64,000 nt of DNA. Source: Asparagopsis taxiformis. Its lineage: Eukaryota > Rhodophyta > Florideophyceae > Bonnemaisoniales > Bonnemaisoniaceae. A program made the translations under genes and the position numbers. Each line of letters begins with the position of its first letter. Position 1 is the first letter of the stretch. Positions 18,502 to 29,311 of the stretch are shown here, piece by piece. The notes under the pieces were generated by a model. The model had not been told where the DNA came from. It saw only the letters and a list, made by a program, of their open reading frames with translations, and ran no database searches. The stretch is taken from NCBI GenBank assembly GCA_030407315.1, contig JALQPE010003158.1:1-64000 (forward strand), written 5' to 3'.

Positions 18502-19782
18502 CTATGGTTTATATTGTCCACCTGAGTGCGCTGTCCTGGAGGCAGCTGTGGGAGTGATCGCGACATCAACGTGGTGCACATGGTTGCCGTCCTGACGGAC
18601 ATCACGTACATCGTTGGTTTCAGGAGCCATATGGTACAAATCGGGACCGGAAGCAGTTTGTTTTCTGGTCGGTAATGTGCCCTGTTTGGAAAACGCCTCA
18701 TGATCTACCTTCCTGTACATGCGGGCTTCTTGCAAAGCCCTAGATTTGCGTTCATAAATAAAGACACCCGCAATGGAGATGGCAATACCGATGCCGTTAA
18801 TAAGCGAGAGGCGCTCGTTGAAGTAGAAGATGGCGATCACAGCAATGCAAACGCGCTTAAACGTGTTGGCGACCGAATAACTGAGCGGCGAGATCTGGCT
18901 GAGCGTGTTGAATGCCAGTTGGGATGAAACAAAATTGACAAAGCCGGCAATGGCGAGGCCAGCTGCGACAGGCCATGACGGTGCGAAAAAGGTGTGTGCG
19001 GGCGATTGCGAGGTGAGCATATGGTATGACAGGTGCACGAGGCTGCCGGGCGACATGATGACGAGCGAGATCGCGGACAAATAGATTTGCAAAGAGACGG
19101 GATCAATGCGCTCCTTGCCAAACAAGACCTTGGAGTAGATGTTTTGTGCGTTGTTAATTGCTGTAGACAGTACTGCAGCCAGGAAACCGATGATTGCTAC
19201 AAGAAATTCGGAGCCCGACACCGAGGCGGTATGAATCTCATCGATACTAGTGAGGGCGACACCAATGATAATAGGCATGAGTGCGCCCACAACCGACATG
19301 GGTGGACGATGGTTGAAGAAACACATCTCCAAACAAACGTTAAAGAGGGGACCTAGGGAACGGATGGTATTGACGAGATTGACGGAAACTCTAGCTAGCG
19401 AGGCGTACTTCAAAACTTCCTTGACGAGAAAGGCGGCACTGAGTGGCACGATGGCGCGCAGCTGACGACGACTGAGCGAGGCGAGTTTGTGCATTCGGAA
19501 GCCCTTTGTGACGAGCAGGCCGAAGAGAACAGAGGAGCCAAACTGCCATAGGGTGAAGACGGCCTCGTTGATGTCGTAGACGTGGAGGACGTGTTTTGCG
19601 ATAAAGAGGGAGGCGAGGGAAAAGACGAACCATGCGGAGATGCAGAGAGCTACCTTGGCACGGGAGAAAAAGGCGGGTATATCTATTGGTGGCAGCTTGG
19701 ACGAGGCGTGGGAGTCCAATACGGTCGCAGAGGCGGAGGCAGGGGCTGGGGCGGGCATGCTGGCGCTGCCTCCCATGCCCAT
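18502..19782 (-). CDS. TPT/nucleotide-sugar transporter family membrane protein (SLC35E-like)
   Basis: A 426-residue drug/metabolite-superfamily transporter with about ten hydrophobic segments between residues 45 and 345. Family blocks include FVFSLASLFIAKHVL, VSVNLVNTIRSLGPLFNVCL and LSYSVANTFKRVCIAVIAI, which carry the Lys/Arg residues typical of the triose-phosphate translocator fold. The N-terminal 35 residues are Ala/Ser/Pro-rich and have no clear transit peptide, so Golgi or ER location is more likely than plastid. The about 80-residue hydrophilic tail (RKSRALQEARMYRKVDHEAF..) faces the cytosol. The substrate cannot be told from sequence. Confidence 0.8.
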   Translation of the reverse strand: MGMGGSASMPAPAPASASATVLDSHASSKLPPIDIPAFFSRAKVALCISAWFVFSLASLFIAKHVLHVYDINEAVFTLWQFGSSVLFGLLVTKGFRMHKLASLSRRQLRAIVPLSAAFLVKEVLKYASLARVSVNLVNTIRSLGPLFNVCLEMCFFNHRPPMSVVGALMPIIIGVALTSIDEIHTASVSGSEFLVAIIGFLAAVLSTAINNAQNIYSKVLFGKERIDPVSLQIYLSAISLVIMSPGSLVHLSYHMLTSQSPAHTFFAPSWPVAAGLAIAGFVNFVSSQLAFNTLSQISPLSYSVANTFKRVCIAVIAIFYFNERLSLINGIGIAISIAGVFIYERKSRALQEARMYRKVDHEAFSKQGTLPTRKQTASGPDLYHMAPETNDVRDVRQDGNHVHHVDVAITPTAASRTAHSGGQYKP

Positions 19783-20495
19783 TTGGGAAGAGCGGGGTGG
19801 AAAACGGACGAGTCGAGTTGGGATGTGGTTGGTTAGCGGACAATGGAGCGGGCGATATGGGCGATGAGGAGTGCAGTGAGTTGTGTGCGTCGCTTATATC
19901 AAGTGAGCGTTTGGTGTTAGTAGAGACCGTAAGCCGAACAGGGAGAAACTAATTTAGCAACGTTGGCGCGGCGGTACCCACGTACTGGATACGATGTGTT
20001 CATGCGGCACTGTAACGAATTTACACATGGTGATGCGTATGCCACGTGTGGAAGAAAAGTGAAATATTTGGGGAATTTGTCGGTGTATGCGGTGGAAAAA
20101 GGTTTTACGCAGAGCACAGGTATGGCCGTTACAAAATAATTAAATTATAGTATAATGAATGCAAGTGTATGACTTGCGCGATTGAATTTGATTGGACAGA
20201 TGCTTTGGAAGCGTTACATGTGAATGGTTTGCGTGACGAGGAGCGCACCAAACTGCACCTCTGCATTGTGATCCGCATGCGATGGATGTATCTGTGTCAC
20301 AGTACGTTTCAGTCGCTGTAAAAACTAGAAATTCCAGACATTCGTCGAACACACACTTCATCTACTCGGCTCGCTCCCGCGCTCGCATCCCACAAGCCGG
20401 CTCTGCTTTCATCCGACCTAACCAGCCGCGTCAAACTGTTTAGTGACACATCCTTCGATACACCGCCAATCTTTGTCCCGCAACATCCATCCGCC
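19783..20495. other. About 710 bases of divergent promoter region
   Basis: It lies between the transporter gene (minus) and the BTB gene (plus). The middle (about 20135-20160) is AT-rich. No coding frame is convincing. Confidence 0.4.
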
Positions 20496-21587
20496 ATGGC
20501 CTTTGCTCAATCTTTGCTTCGCAAGATGCTCAGCGATTCCCTAACGGAGAAGCACTACGATGTCTTTTTCGTCGTGCAATCGCGCGCCAGAGATGGTACC
20601 GTCATCGAAACCCGGCTCGGCGCTCATCGCGTGGTCCTCTCAGCCGTCTCTGAAACTTTTCAAAGTCAGTTTGAATCCGCGTCCACCGACAGCGCTAACA
20701 ACGAAATCACCATTCGAGATTGTAGCGCCGCTGCCGTTCGCGAGGCCTTGGAAATCATCTACGGCGGCGAACTTCGCGAAGCAAAGACGAGCATTATTCT
20801 CGCACTCGAAGTCTGGCACTTTGGTGTTTTATTCAATATCGAGCATCTCGTGCACATGGCTCGAGCCGCTTGTTTGCAAAATCTCTCCACCGATAATTGT
20901 CTCCGCATACTTGATTTCGCCGTGCACATCAATGACGTGCAAGTCATTGACAAACTTCAAAATTACGCCGCCGAGAATAACAACTTTTCCCATGTCATCA
21001 CCTCGCCCGACTTTGCACGACTCGATTTCAAGGTGGTCTCTTCGCTCGTGCGTCCCGGCAAGGGTGAGTGTGCATGGCCTGAAATTCTCACTTTTGAAAA
21101 GGTTTGGTTTGACGCGCTCGTCAAGTGGCTTGCATCCAGAGTTTCTTTCGACGACTCCAATGTGCCAACCGCCGATAGTCTGCAACTCATCGAACAAGTT
21201 TTGGCACTAGTCGACTTTACCCGCATGAAAACACACGAGCTACGCGATGTAGCCAAGAATGAAATTGCAACCAAAAGCAGTACCTTTGCCTCCGAGTTGG
21301 TCACCGTGCTGCTCACCCGATCGGAGCAGCTTGAAAGCTCCATTCTCGAGAGGAGTATCGATCTCGACGTCATCGGGCAGAAATATCAGCAAGCTATATG
21401 TGAACAAGACAAGGCGGAACGCAAGGCGCGAACTGCTATCGAACGAATCGACAAGTTGCAAGCAGCGAAACAGGCTCTGGAAAAACGCTACGAGGATCTG
21501 CGAAGAAGAAGACCACAAAGCAGTAGCGGCGGCCCATCTCTGGCGAGCACGAGACGGAAGGTGAGTGGCAGTTCGACGATTATTTGA
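20496..21587 (+). CDS. BTB-BACK domain protein with C-terminal coiled coil
   Basis: A single exon of 363 residues. The BTB/POZ fold occupies about residues 15-115: YDVFFVV, ETRLGAHRVVLSAVSETFQS, ITIRDCSAAAVREALEIIYG. A BACK-like helical region follows (CLQNLSTDNCLRILDFAVHI, WFDALVKWLAS). A coiled coil covers about residues 285-345 (DKAERKARTAIERIDKLQAA). BTB-BACK proteins usually act as substrate adaptors of cullin-3 ubiquitin ligases, and that is the likely but unproven role. No Kelch, NPR1 or other substrate-binding domain is present; the coiled coil may serve instead. Confidence 0.8.
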   Translation: MAFAQSLLRKMLSDSLTEKHYDVFFVVQSRARDGTVIETRLGAHRVVLSAVSETFQSQFESASTDSANNEITIRDCSAAAVREALEIIYGGELREAKTSIILALEVWHFGVLFNIEHLVHMARAACLQNLSTDNCLRILDFAVHINDVQVIDKLQNYAAENNNFSHVITSPDFARLDFKVVSSLVRPGKGECAWPEILTFEKVWFDALVKWLASRVSFDDSNVPTADSLQLIEQVLALVDFTRMKTHELRDVAKNEIATKSSTFASELVTVLLTRSEQLESSILERSIDLDVIGQKYQQAICEQDKAERKARTAIERIDKLQAAKQALEKRYEDLRRRRPQSSSGGPSLASTRRKVSGSSTII

Positions 21588-21908
21588 GCTCTTTTCCGCC
21601 GTGAGGTCAAGTTGTACAGTGTTTTTTGTTGCCAACATCCACGGGCCCCATTTTCGTGTACGTCCTGGCATATATGCGTTTTTTATTCAAGATGAGCAGT
21701 TGCTTACGTCCTGTGCGTACTCCGTCCTCGGCAAACTGTGTCTCACAACCTCCATGTTGTACATTTCAAGTCACAGTCAAGTCAACTTATCTCTTGCTAT
21801 CGACTATATGTCTAGGACTGTACACAAGCAAGTAAATATGAAATGGTACCTTGAACTGGATATGCAAATTGCAATCGAGTCCAAATGTCAAATGTGCTCA
21901 GTACCCAT
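21588..21908. other. Convergent spacer
   Basis: About 320 bases between convergent stop codons. Presumably the overlapping 3' ends of both transcripts. No further gene seen. Confidence 0.5.
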
Positions 21909-23198
21909 TTAGTCAGTTAATCCCGGATTGATCAGAACGTCGTAGAGTAGGGCACCGAGTGGCGCGCCAATCTTTGGACCGATAATATAAACCCAGAAGC
22001 CGTTCCGCGGCCCAGGGATAGCGATGCGACCCCAACCAGCTAACGCAGCGACAACACGTGGTCCGAAATCACGCGCCGGGTTCCAACCGGCCTGTGTCAA
22101 TGGAGCATACAAGCTGATGAGCACGGCAACCGTAAAGCCAATATAAAAGGGCAACATTTCCTTGTTGTGAATAAGTTTTTGTCGCGGGTCTGTGAGTGCA
22201 AGAATTACAAACATCAAGATTCCGGTACCCCATGCCTCCACCATCATCGCAAACGCAGGCGACACAACATCCTTTCCAATGATACTGGTAAAACCTGGAT
22301 TTGGGAAATACTCACCAAACGCGCTGGCGGTGACCACACTACTGGCTTCGCCTCTGACAATGCCGTTTTCAGCTTCAAAGAACTCAAACTGTGGACCATA
22401 AAGCAAAAAGTTGAATGCACCTCCAATAATACCACCGAGATATTGTGCAAACCAATACGGAAACAATTTTCTAAACGGGAAATCATTGGGTCGAAATAAT
22501 GCCATCGCAAGTGAAACGGCCGGGTTTAGATGGGCGCCAGACACACTTGCGGTGGAGCAGATTGCAAGCGCGACGCCAAAGCCCCACACGACTGCTACCT
22601 GCCACAAACCAGTGAGACTATTTGTGAGAACGGCTGAGCAGACGGAGCCGACACCAAAGATGACAATGAACATGGTACCGATGCACTCTGCGATACATTG
22701 CTGTAACAAAGTGTATGCATGTGACGAGCCCTTTCGTAGATGATCTCGTTGGATAGAAAGCAAGAAGCGCGAGTGCTTTGAATGGTCATGATCATGTTTT
22801 TCAGCGGGATTATGATCATCAGTTGCTGAACGAAGCAACACGTTGTGATCTTCGAACGGGACAACATTGTAACGAAGAAGCAAGGGTGGCGTTTCATACT
22901 CTGCAATTTTTGCAACGACGGTCATGTCACCAGTTTCCACACTTGAGGTGGTGGCATCGGTGCGCGGAACTTCACATTCCATGGTGCCCTGGAGTGTGTC
23001 GCAAGCACAGTGGACTTGGTTGTCTGTTCCGAAACTGCAAACGGCTTGATTGAGATTGTTGGAATAGACGTCGAAGACTTCGCGAAAGCCACCGAGGCGG
23101 ATAACTTGTGGTGCGCCGGCTTCTATTCGAAAATGGGGAACAGAAACGGGGTTGGGTTGTTGCGAATGGGCGACTGCATTTTCAAGATCAGTGGGCAT
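21909..23198 (-). CDS. Aquaglyceroporin (major intrinsic protein) with long N-terminal extension
   Basis: Six-helix channel of the MIP family. The two half-helix motifs are SGAHLNPAVSLAM and GWNPARDFGPRV; Asp after the second NPAR is the hallmark of the glycerol-conducting GlpF branch. The first helix begins AECIGTMFIVIFGVGSVCSA. Start taken at MPTDLENAV (23198); the frame is open to 23498 but that part is Arg/Leu-rich without a conserved pattern. Even so, about 160 hydrophilic residues precede the first helix, with Cys residues (CSFGTDNQVHCAC) and a His/Asp-rich stretch (EKHDHDHSKHSRF) just before it. A role in glycerol, water or floridoside-linked osmotic balance is inference. Confidence 0.85.
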   Translation of the reverse strand: MPTDLENAVAHSQQPNPVSVPHFRIEAGAPQVIRLGGFREVFDVYSNNLNQAVCSFGTDNQVHCACDTLQGTMECEVPRTDATTSSVETGDMTVVAKIAEYETPPLLLRYNVVPFEDHNVLLRSATDDHNPAEKHDHDHSKHSRFLLSIQRDHLRKGSSHAYTLLQQCIAECIGTMFIVIFGVGSVCSAVLTNSLTGLWQVAVVWGFGVALAICSTASVSGAHLNPAVSLAMALFRPNDFPFRKLFPYWFAQYLGGIIGGAFNFLLYGPQFEFFEAENGIVRGEASSVVTASAFGEYFPNPGFTSIIGKDVVSPAFAMMVEAWGTGILMFVILALTDPRQKLIHNKEMLPFYIGFTVAVLISLYAPLTQAGWNPARDFGPRVVAALAGWGRIAIPGPRNGFWVYIIGPKIGAPLGALLYDVLINPGLTD

Positions 23199-23538
23199 TT
23201 CGTGGGATGAAAACAAGACGGGCTGTTCAACTTTGCGGGTTAACGGGGTGCGAGGATGAAGGGTGGCTGCGGAAAGGTTATAACGGGGATTGTAAGAGAC
23301 GAGATGCGAGTCAAGATGCGTAACGTTTGACGATCTATTGAAAAGATTCGGTGAAAAGAAAGAAAGCAGATTTGTGGAAAAAATGAGATGTCGGAGCTGT
23401 CTGACAGAGACGAGGCGGGTAAAACAATAAAAAAATGGACGTCTCCGCATCACGAGTGCGTGACGTGTATGGCTGCACTTGACGCAACATGTAAGCATCG
23501 CACAAGCTTTATCATCCTGATGTGGCCATCGATCTCTA

Positions 23539-24486
23539 TCAACATTTCACGCCATCATTCACCGACTCAAGCTGCGTCATGAATCGATACAACAGTCTCT
23601 CCGGCACATCACACGACGGCACATCTTCCGCCACAACTTTGAGATCGCCCAAAGCGCTCTGCATGCGCTCTTCCAATTCATCCATACGCAATGATATTCT
23701 CTGAAATGTCGTCATCAGCTCCGTCTCATCCGACGGAAGATTGACCGCAGATTCCTTCAATCCCGCCCGATAGCTTCCGAACAACGTGCCCCATGTGATG
23801 AAACACGCGTTTGCTAACTGCCTTCCATCCGGCACTTGATCCATACTCGCCTTCCACTCTTCAGCCGGGAACCGCACTCGCTGCAAATTTTGTCGATTCA
23901 CCACACATATCAAAACCAGTACATTGAGCAGCGAAGCCGACACCTCTCCATACGCCTCGACTCTCAGATCGCGCAACTTTGTACATTGGAACAATGCCGA
24001 AAACAACACCGAGTTACAATCAATTCCAGAAACATGCAGTACCTCCACTCCAATACCAATCTGCGTGAACAAGCGTCCGAGTAATAGTCGCTCCAATGAA
24101 CCCAGTCGTTCCTGTCCGTACGGCTCGCCCGTCACCTGTATTCGCAGCTCCCGAACACCGACCGCCGGTAGTAACCATTTCAGAAATCCCAGAAATCCAG
24201 TCCGCTTCACACTGCAGTTTAACACTTGCAGACCGTCCCATGCGTGCGGCCCGAGAACCTTTAATGACGGCCACACAGAGCTATCTTCTGAAAGTTCAAT
24301 CGATCGTATTGCTTTGGCGGTACTTTGTCGCATGCGACGACTCGTTCGTGCCAGTGTAACAACCATTCGCTTCTGCTCGTCATTTGGCGTCAACTTGCCG
24401 TCTGCCCCTATTCCAATCACTTCTTGGAGCACGCGGCATAAAGCCTTGTCCGGAAGGTCGAGCAGCTTGGTAACTGGGTTTGTCAT
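23539..24486 (-). CDS. F-box-like protein of unknown function
   Basis: Start taken at MTNPVTKLLDLPDKALCRVL (24486); the frame is open upstream to 24570. The first 20 residues have the LLDLPDKALCRVLQEV pattern of an F-box helix, and about residue 50 RTSRRMRQSTAKAI fits its second half. The middle has leucine-rich segments (GVRELRIQVTG, GVEVLHVSGIDC, TKLRDLRVEAYG) spaced like leucine-rich repeats. The last 50 residues form a short coiled coil (FQRISLRMDELEERMQSALG). If correct it would be a substrate receptor of an SCF ubiquitin ligase. Support is moderate because the F-box is degenerate. Confidence 0.5.
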   Translation of the reverse strand: MTNPVTKLLDLPDKALCRVLQEVIGIGADGKLTPNDEQKRMVVTLARTSRRMRQSTAKAIRSIELSEDSSVWPSLKVLGPHAWDGLQVLNCSVKRTGFLGFLKWLLPAVGVRELRIQVTGEPYGQERLGSLERLLLGRLFTQIGIGVEVLHVSGIDCNSVLFSALFQCTKLRDLRVEAYGEVSASLLNVLVLICVVNRQNLQRVRFPAEEWKASMDQVPDGRQLANACFITWGTLFGSYRAGLKESAVNLPSDETELMTTFQRISLRMDELEERMQSALGDLKVVAEDVPSCDVPERLLYRFMTQLESVNDGVKC

Positions 24487-24779
24487 GCCTTGTAGATCCT
24501 TTGAGATGAATTGCGCTGGTCGCGACTTGATGTCGTCCTTCGACCGTCTGTGGAGTGTACACAGAAACACAGCAATGGGGGCAAAATAGGACTTGTAGTT
24601 ACGAAAAATTTGTTTATATAGATTATTCTATTGTCCCTCGGTCCACATATTCCCGCACACATTCTACGTTGCAGTTTCTATGCCAACACGCGAAACGAAT
24701 CAATATTCTACGGTCAACAGGAAGTCCGACAAATTATCTTCCACATTACAACGCTAGATTCTTCTCGACGACTGCATCG

Positions 24780-25946
24780 TCATTGCGATGGCTCATTCAA
24801 AGTCTGGAACACATGGTCAAACAGTGGATTGGAGATGCCAAAATTGACGTTGGGTTGAAAGTAATGATGGTGTACATGTCGGCGCTTCTGCATTTTCAGA
24901 AATGCATTCTTAGGAACGGCATGATGAATCCAAAAGTGCGTCATGTCGTACACAAGATACCCCGTTGCAAAGCCGAGTAGCCACGGATATCCCGCCTGTA
25001 CACCGAGCAGTCTCGGTGCCGATATCCAGAACGGTAGCGCCAGCATAAGCGCTGGAACTGGTGGAAACACCAGTCGGTCAAAATCCATCGGTGTGATATG
25101 GTGATGTCCGTGAATCAGAAAATGAAAGATGTTGCTGTAGTATCCAGTAGTATTCAAATGAAATACAAATCGATGCAAGGTGTATTCGAACAACAACCAA
25201 CATATGCCGCCCACAAACGCCATCGGCACCGCGGTTGTGACAATGATATGATCAAAGCCACCGGCGAGCAACACATAGTGCGCAAACTCCGTCACAAGGA
25301 TCGGAATCCAGAATAACAGCGGCACATACCACGGGCATTTTGTCAACCTCTCAACAGTGTCATTTGTAAACATTTTCACCGTATGATCCGTAGTCGGGAA
25401 TGAATGAATCCACCGATTGTACTTATCCCCGAGCATACCAACTTGATGCAAAATCGGTTCATCCCATTTTACAAGTTGCTGGCCCGTCACCGGATCGACA
25501 TTCCCGTCCAACGCATCAGCGCCGTCTTCACCATCAAGCAACTGACCAATCTTGTATTTGGAGAGCAGCTTAAACGCAAACGGAGAATGCTGATGGAGGG
25601 CGCTCGATGGCTCTCCATTAACGAAACCCTGAATAGCTTCAGTGATATCGCTGCCGAGTTTGTCCAGAATGATGTCAGCTCCACCGGGGTGTGTTTCCAG
25701 GAAGATCGTAATGTCATAAACGCCGCCATTGTAGATAACCCACGCGTCATTAGCAGTGTTATGGAACGAAACAACTTTTCTGGTTAGCGCATACCCACTC
25801 TCTTCAAGCACGGGAGCATCAGCGACGCTACCATCTGCTTGTTTCGACCCACGACTACGTTTTCGCAAGGTATCCGGTTGACACATTTCAGAAGGCACAA
25901 ATGATATCCAATGTGCAGCAGCTCCGCCGAAGAATATTCCTAGCAA
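24780..25946 (-). CDS. FA2H: Fatty acid 2-hydroxylase with N-terminal cytochrome b5 domain
   Basis: Di-iron membrane enzyme that 2-hydroxylates very-long-chain acyl chains of sphingolipids in the ER. The cytochrome b5 domain has VVSFHNTANDAWVIYNGGVY, ETHPGGADIIL with the haem His, and HQHSPFAF. The hydroxylase part has hydrophobic segments and the histidine clusters EYTLHRFVFH, FHFLIHGHHHITPMD, THFWIHHAVP and RRHVHHHYFQP. The 388-residue length fits yeast Scs7p and animal FA2H. The first 20 residues precede a second Met (MCQPDTL, 25886), which may be the real start. Single exon. Close to the start of the mobile-element-rich half of the window. Confidence 0.92.
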   Translation of the reverse strand: MLGIFFGGAAAHWISFVPSEMCQPDTLRKRSRGSKQADGSVADAPVLEESGYALTRKVVSFHNTANDAWVIYNGGVYDITIFLETHPGGADIILDKLGSDITEAIQGFVNGEPSSALHQHSPFAFKLLSKYKIGQLLDGEDGADALDGNVDPVTGQQLVKWDEPILHQVGMLGDKYNRWIHSFPTTDHTVKMFTNDTVERLTKCPWYVPLLFWIPILVTEFAHYVLLAGGFDHIIVTTAVPMAFVGGICWLLFEYTLHRFVFHLNTTGYYSNIFHFLIHGHHHITPMDFDRLVFPPVPALMLALPFWISAPRLLGVQAGYPWLLGFATGYLVYDMTHFWIHHAVPKNAFLKMQKRRHVHHHYFQPNVNFGISNPLFDHVFQTLNEPSQ

Positions 25947-26559
25947 GCAGTGGGAACAGTGGAAGAAGTGACGTAGTAAACAAGTCCGCTCTAAGCAACG
26001 CTTTTTCGACCGTTGTCAGTATAGGAACGGACTTTGGTTCGAAGAATGGTGTGCGCTACGTTGGCACGCGTGTGATTTTCAATCGCAGTCGCTGATTCAA
26101 ATACCACAATCGGACCGATATTGCCCCAGGGTCCTACGAATAGATCGAGAATTTCACCTGTTCGTGAACTCAGGGCCGTTCCTGACTGACGCTTTTTTGG
26201 CCCGCTCAGCACTTAATGCACGGAGGCATTTTAGAGAATCACAAAAACAATAGTTTGAAAAAACAGTGGTAGCAATAAGCCTCTTCCCGCAGATAGCAAA
26301 TAAATGCAAGACAAATTGTCCTTAGTGTGGAAATGACTTTTACAAGAAAAATTCTACAGGTAATTTCTACCAGAATTTTAATTTAGGATTAGATGGACGC
26401 CTGGAAAGTTCCAGACGTCCAACCGTCGGAAGCTAAATGCAGCTCCGAGCGGAGGCGGAATAACCTAGAGAGGTAGCGAGACTTAGTAAAAATTTATCTG
26501 TGTTACACTTCTATCTTTTAAGAGCCACCAGGTGGGTCCTTCTACTTCTAGGATGGACG
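25947..26559. other. No gene recognised
   Basis: Border between the gene island and the repeat-rich half. It should contain the promoter of the fatty acid hydroxylase. Around 26395-26420 a short inverted element is seen (GGACG/CGTCC words). No protein-like frame. Confidence 0.4.
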
Positions 26560-26815
26560 GCTCTGTCTCTCTTCAGACGTCAAGAAGTTATTTTTCTTCG
26601 AGAACATCACTTTGCGCGGCAAGTCTGACGAGGAGGAAGCGCTCGAAATCCTCGCCCACCTTGAGGGCGAGGCATTCGACTTCTACTACGAGACGTCCGC
26701 CAAGGGCGGAGCGCTGACGGAGGAAGCTAGGAACTACACTCTCATCAAGAAGGCCTTTATCGATCGCTCCGAAGTCAAGACCGATCCGGGTGAAGATTGT
26801 AGTGCAATGGCTTGG
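26560..26815 (+). pseudogene. LTR-retrotransposon gag fragment
   Basis: In one frame the translation includes FFENITLRGKSDEEEALEIL, AHLEGEAFDFYYE and TLIKKAFIDR, the pattern of a Ty3/gypsy-type gag core (a Leu-Glu-Gly-Glu-Ala helix followed by a Tyr-rich turn). The start is lost through a frameshift near 26600, and the frame dissolves after about 26810. No zinc knuckle or LTR is attached. Confidence 0.5.
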
Positions 26816-27208
26816 TCGATTCGAAAACGGAAAGCGTTGGATGTAAGCCGAATCAGCGAGCCACAGATAGGTGTGCGAGCCCTCCTGTCCCGGTAGTCAG
26901 GCTCGGATAGAGTTTGTTAGATCAAAGGCGAATCGCCTGCATTAGTGTGGTTTGTAAGGCCACAAAGATGACCCGTCTAGAATCCTGTGGTCACATGGTG
27001 AGTCATGGTGGTGCATCGAAAGGATGGTGGTTCACCAACCCTAATAGGGAAGAAGGGATAACACCAGGCACAACAGGGATGAGTGCCTTTTATAAGAAGC
27101 AAAAAGGGAAGAAGAAAGGGGAGCCCTATAGAATAGGGCGGGCGCTGGTACAGCGATGCGTACGGAGATACGCTGGTACAGCGGGATAGGAGCAGTAGCT
27201 CAAGAGCC

Positions 27209-27659
27209 GGGCACCAGGCACCCGAAGATACCTGATCGAAGGGCATGCGCACCACCGGTGACGCGTGGTATCGGGGAAAGGGAAGCTGATCCAGCAGAGT
27301 AACCAGTAAAAGACTTAATCAGAGAGTGACCAGGGTCGGCGCGGTCCGCGCTATAGCCAAAGACGAAGCAGGCTTCTATGAGACTGCAAAACGATAGCTG
27401 GGAGCACATCAATAAACAAGTCCGATTGGTCGGCGGGGGGGGGGTTTGCTGAACCAGCACGACTGCCAGGAAAGAAAACTGATACAGCGGGGAATGGGTT
27501 CTAGAAGCAGGCCATACACTATAACCAAAGTCGAAGCAGGATGCGATGAGACTGCGAAACGCAAGTTGGGAGTGGCTCGAAACCATACCTCCGGATGGGC
27601 ACCAGGCGGCCGAAGATACCTGATTGAGGGGCACGCGCACCACCAGTGACGCATGGTAG
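27209..27659. repeat. Interleaved repeated modules in decayed element
   Basis: Two pairs of diverged direct repeats are interleaved. A 62-base module beginning GGGCACCAGG occurs at 27209-27270 and 27598-27659 (offset 389). A 54-base module beginning CTATA(A/G)CCAAAG occurs at 27351-27404 and 27519-27572 (offset 168). Related purine-rich words (ACAGCGGG, GGGAAG) fill the space from about 27060 to 27720. No open frame crosses the region, which reads as old non-coding parts of a mobile element. Confidence 0.6.
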
Positions 27660-28139
27660 GGGCAATGCTGATACAAATTCTCGACATTGAGAAGCTGAAT
27701 CAGCGAAAAGGGACACCGGAACAGTGCCAGGCATCATTGCCAAGGGAGAATCACACTGAATCAGTAGACAAAACGCACCCTGGGGGTAGATTGGACACCG
27801 AGCTTCCGGCTGGCTTTTACAAGCAAAGTACATGGCGGTTCGATTCTAGTTCAATAATAAACTTCATGTGGCTTGTATCCCTAAATGTCCTTGTGGTTGG
27901 TTCCCAATGGGTAGGCTAAATACTGATACAGTATGGTGGTCGAAAAACCCTAGGTGATGGGTGCGCCGTTGGCGCTGGCAGACCATAAATACAGTTTAAA
28001 CTGTTAGCTGTAGTGTAAAATTGAGTGTCACGGGTGTCACGAGCCACGTGTTCAGTGACTGCACTGCTGTTAGAATAAATAGTCCAAAATAGTTGATAAA
28101 TAAAAGAATTAGATAAAGTACCCAAAATTGGAGGTGAAA

Positions 28140-28544
28140 CACCTATCTGTAAGCGCTTCGCCTAGTGTCATTGCACTACAGAACCCTATTGAGATGGTTT
28201 GGGGTACTGTGAAACAGGCAGTTTCAAATCAAAACGTACGATGGAATCTTTCCGAGGTGGAAGCAATTACACGACGTGAGCTACAGAAAATCAATTCAAG
28301 CAGTTTCGTGAGGTATGTTCAACATTCCATTGCTGAGGAAGACAAATACAGACGTATGTCGACTCTCTATGACCGTGTCACGGGGTATGACGAGGAGGAT
28401 GATGATGATTGGGCGGAAGAGTGCGGTAGTGCATACTGTAGTGACACGTCGGACCGTGGTACCCCTCGTCGTGCACCGTGCATTCCCCAGGCGGAAGTCG
28501 AAGCACTTCGCCGGGATGAAATCAGCTCTGGCAGTACCAACTAG
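28140..28544 (+). pseudogene. C-terminal fragment of a Tc1/mariner-IS630-like DDE transposase
   Basis: The frame carries LQNPIEMVWGTVKQAVSNQN, the NPIE..W..K block that contains the last acidic catalytic residue of Tc1/mariner and IS630 transposases, followed by a helical segment (VEAITRRELQKINSSSFVRY) and an acidic tail ending in TAG. The N-terminal DNA-binding part and the first two catalytic Asp residues are absent, so this is a remnant or one exon of a larger gene. Confidence 0.55.
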
Positions 28545-29311
28545 CTCGATTTTTTCTAGTCTTCGCTTAAGCTAAGTGAGTAAATGTGATTCTTTACCTT
28601 TCTACATGGAAAATTCGAGGATAGTCTAAGCTACGTACTGCACTTTGTCCGAGACGAATTGGAATTGTTCCTGCTACGCTATCTACATTCTAAAAAACGC
28701 CATTTTCTACTATTTTGAATAAAAAAACAAGATTTACCATGTCGCTCGGTAAAGTTGTCAGACTTTAGTTTTCGGTTCTGCTGGAAAGTGAGATAAAAAA
28801 ACTGAGAAGTGAGGTCACGCTGCGATGGAAGTATTTGTCACGCGAAATGCCAGGCGGCGCGAATCTTTCCAGAACGGCTGCTTTCTAAGGTATTCTCCTT
28901 ATAGTAACGATTTACCTAGAATCACTATTAAATTTCTATTGTATTTCATGGTCGCTGAAAGTCTTTCCTAGCCAATAGACCCGTTTTTCTTCATAATTAC
29001 ATCCAAAAATCAAGCCCCAATTACCCAATAAAAAAATTCAGCAGCAGCGAATCTCATAATCTACTCGCCCACTTGGCACAGTACAGTACGCTACTTTACG
29101 AAATACTCTATCCCTATTGGCTCATATGACCACACGTTGTACACATGGCACGCTAAGTTCTACTTTGCCATGTGCAGTGCAACTTGCCGAGCAACCGCTG
29201 CAAATGGCTATTTCAGTAGTGTACAGAGAAGTACAGGGAGAATAGTGTATGCACAAGGTGCTCTGTCTGCAATTGCGACACTATAGTTTAGTCCTGTAAA
29301 AGTGTATCCAT
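28545..29311. other. AT-rich spacer, no gene recognised
   Basis: About 770 bases without protein-like frames, with AATAAA-type A/T runs near 28690-28740 and 28980-29040. Confidence 0.4.

Noticed and set aside
25991..26212. Minus frame upstream of the fatty acid hydroxylase as a separate gene
   Set aside because: 73 codons, no similarity, lies in the expected promoter.
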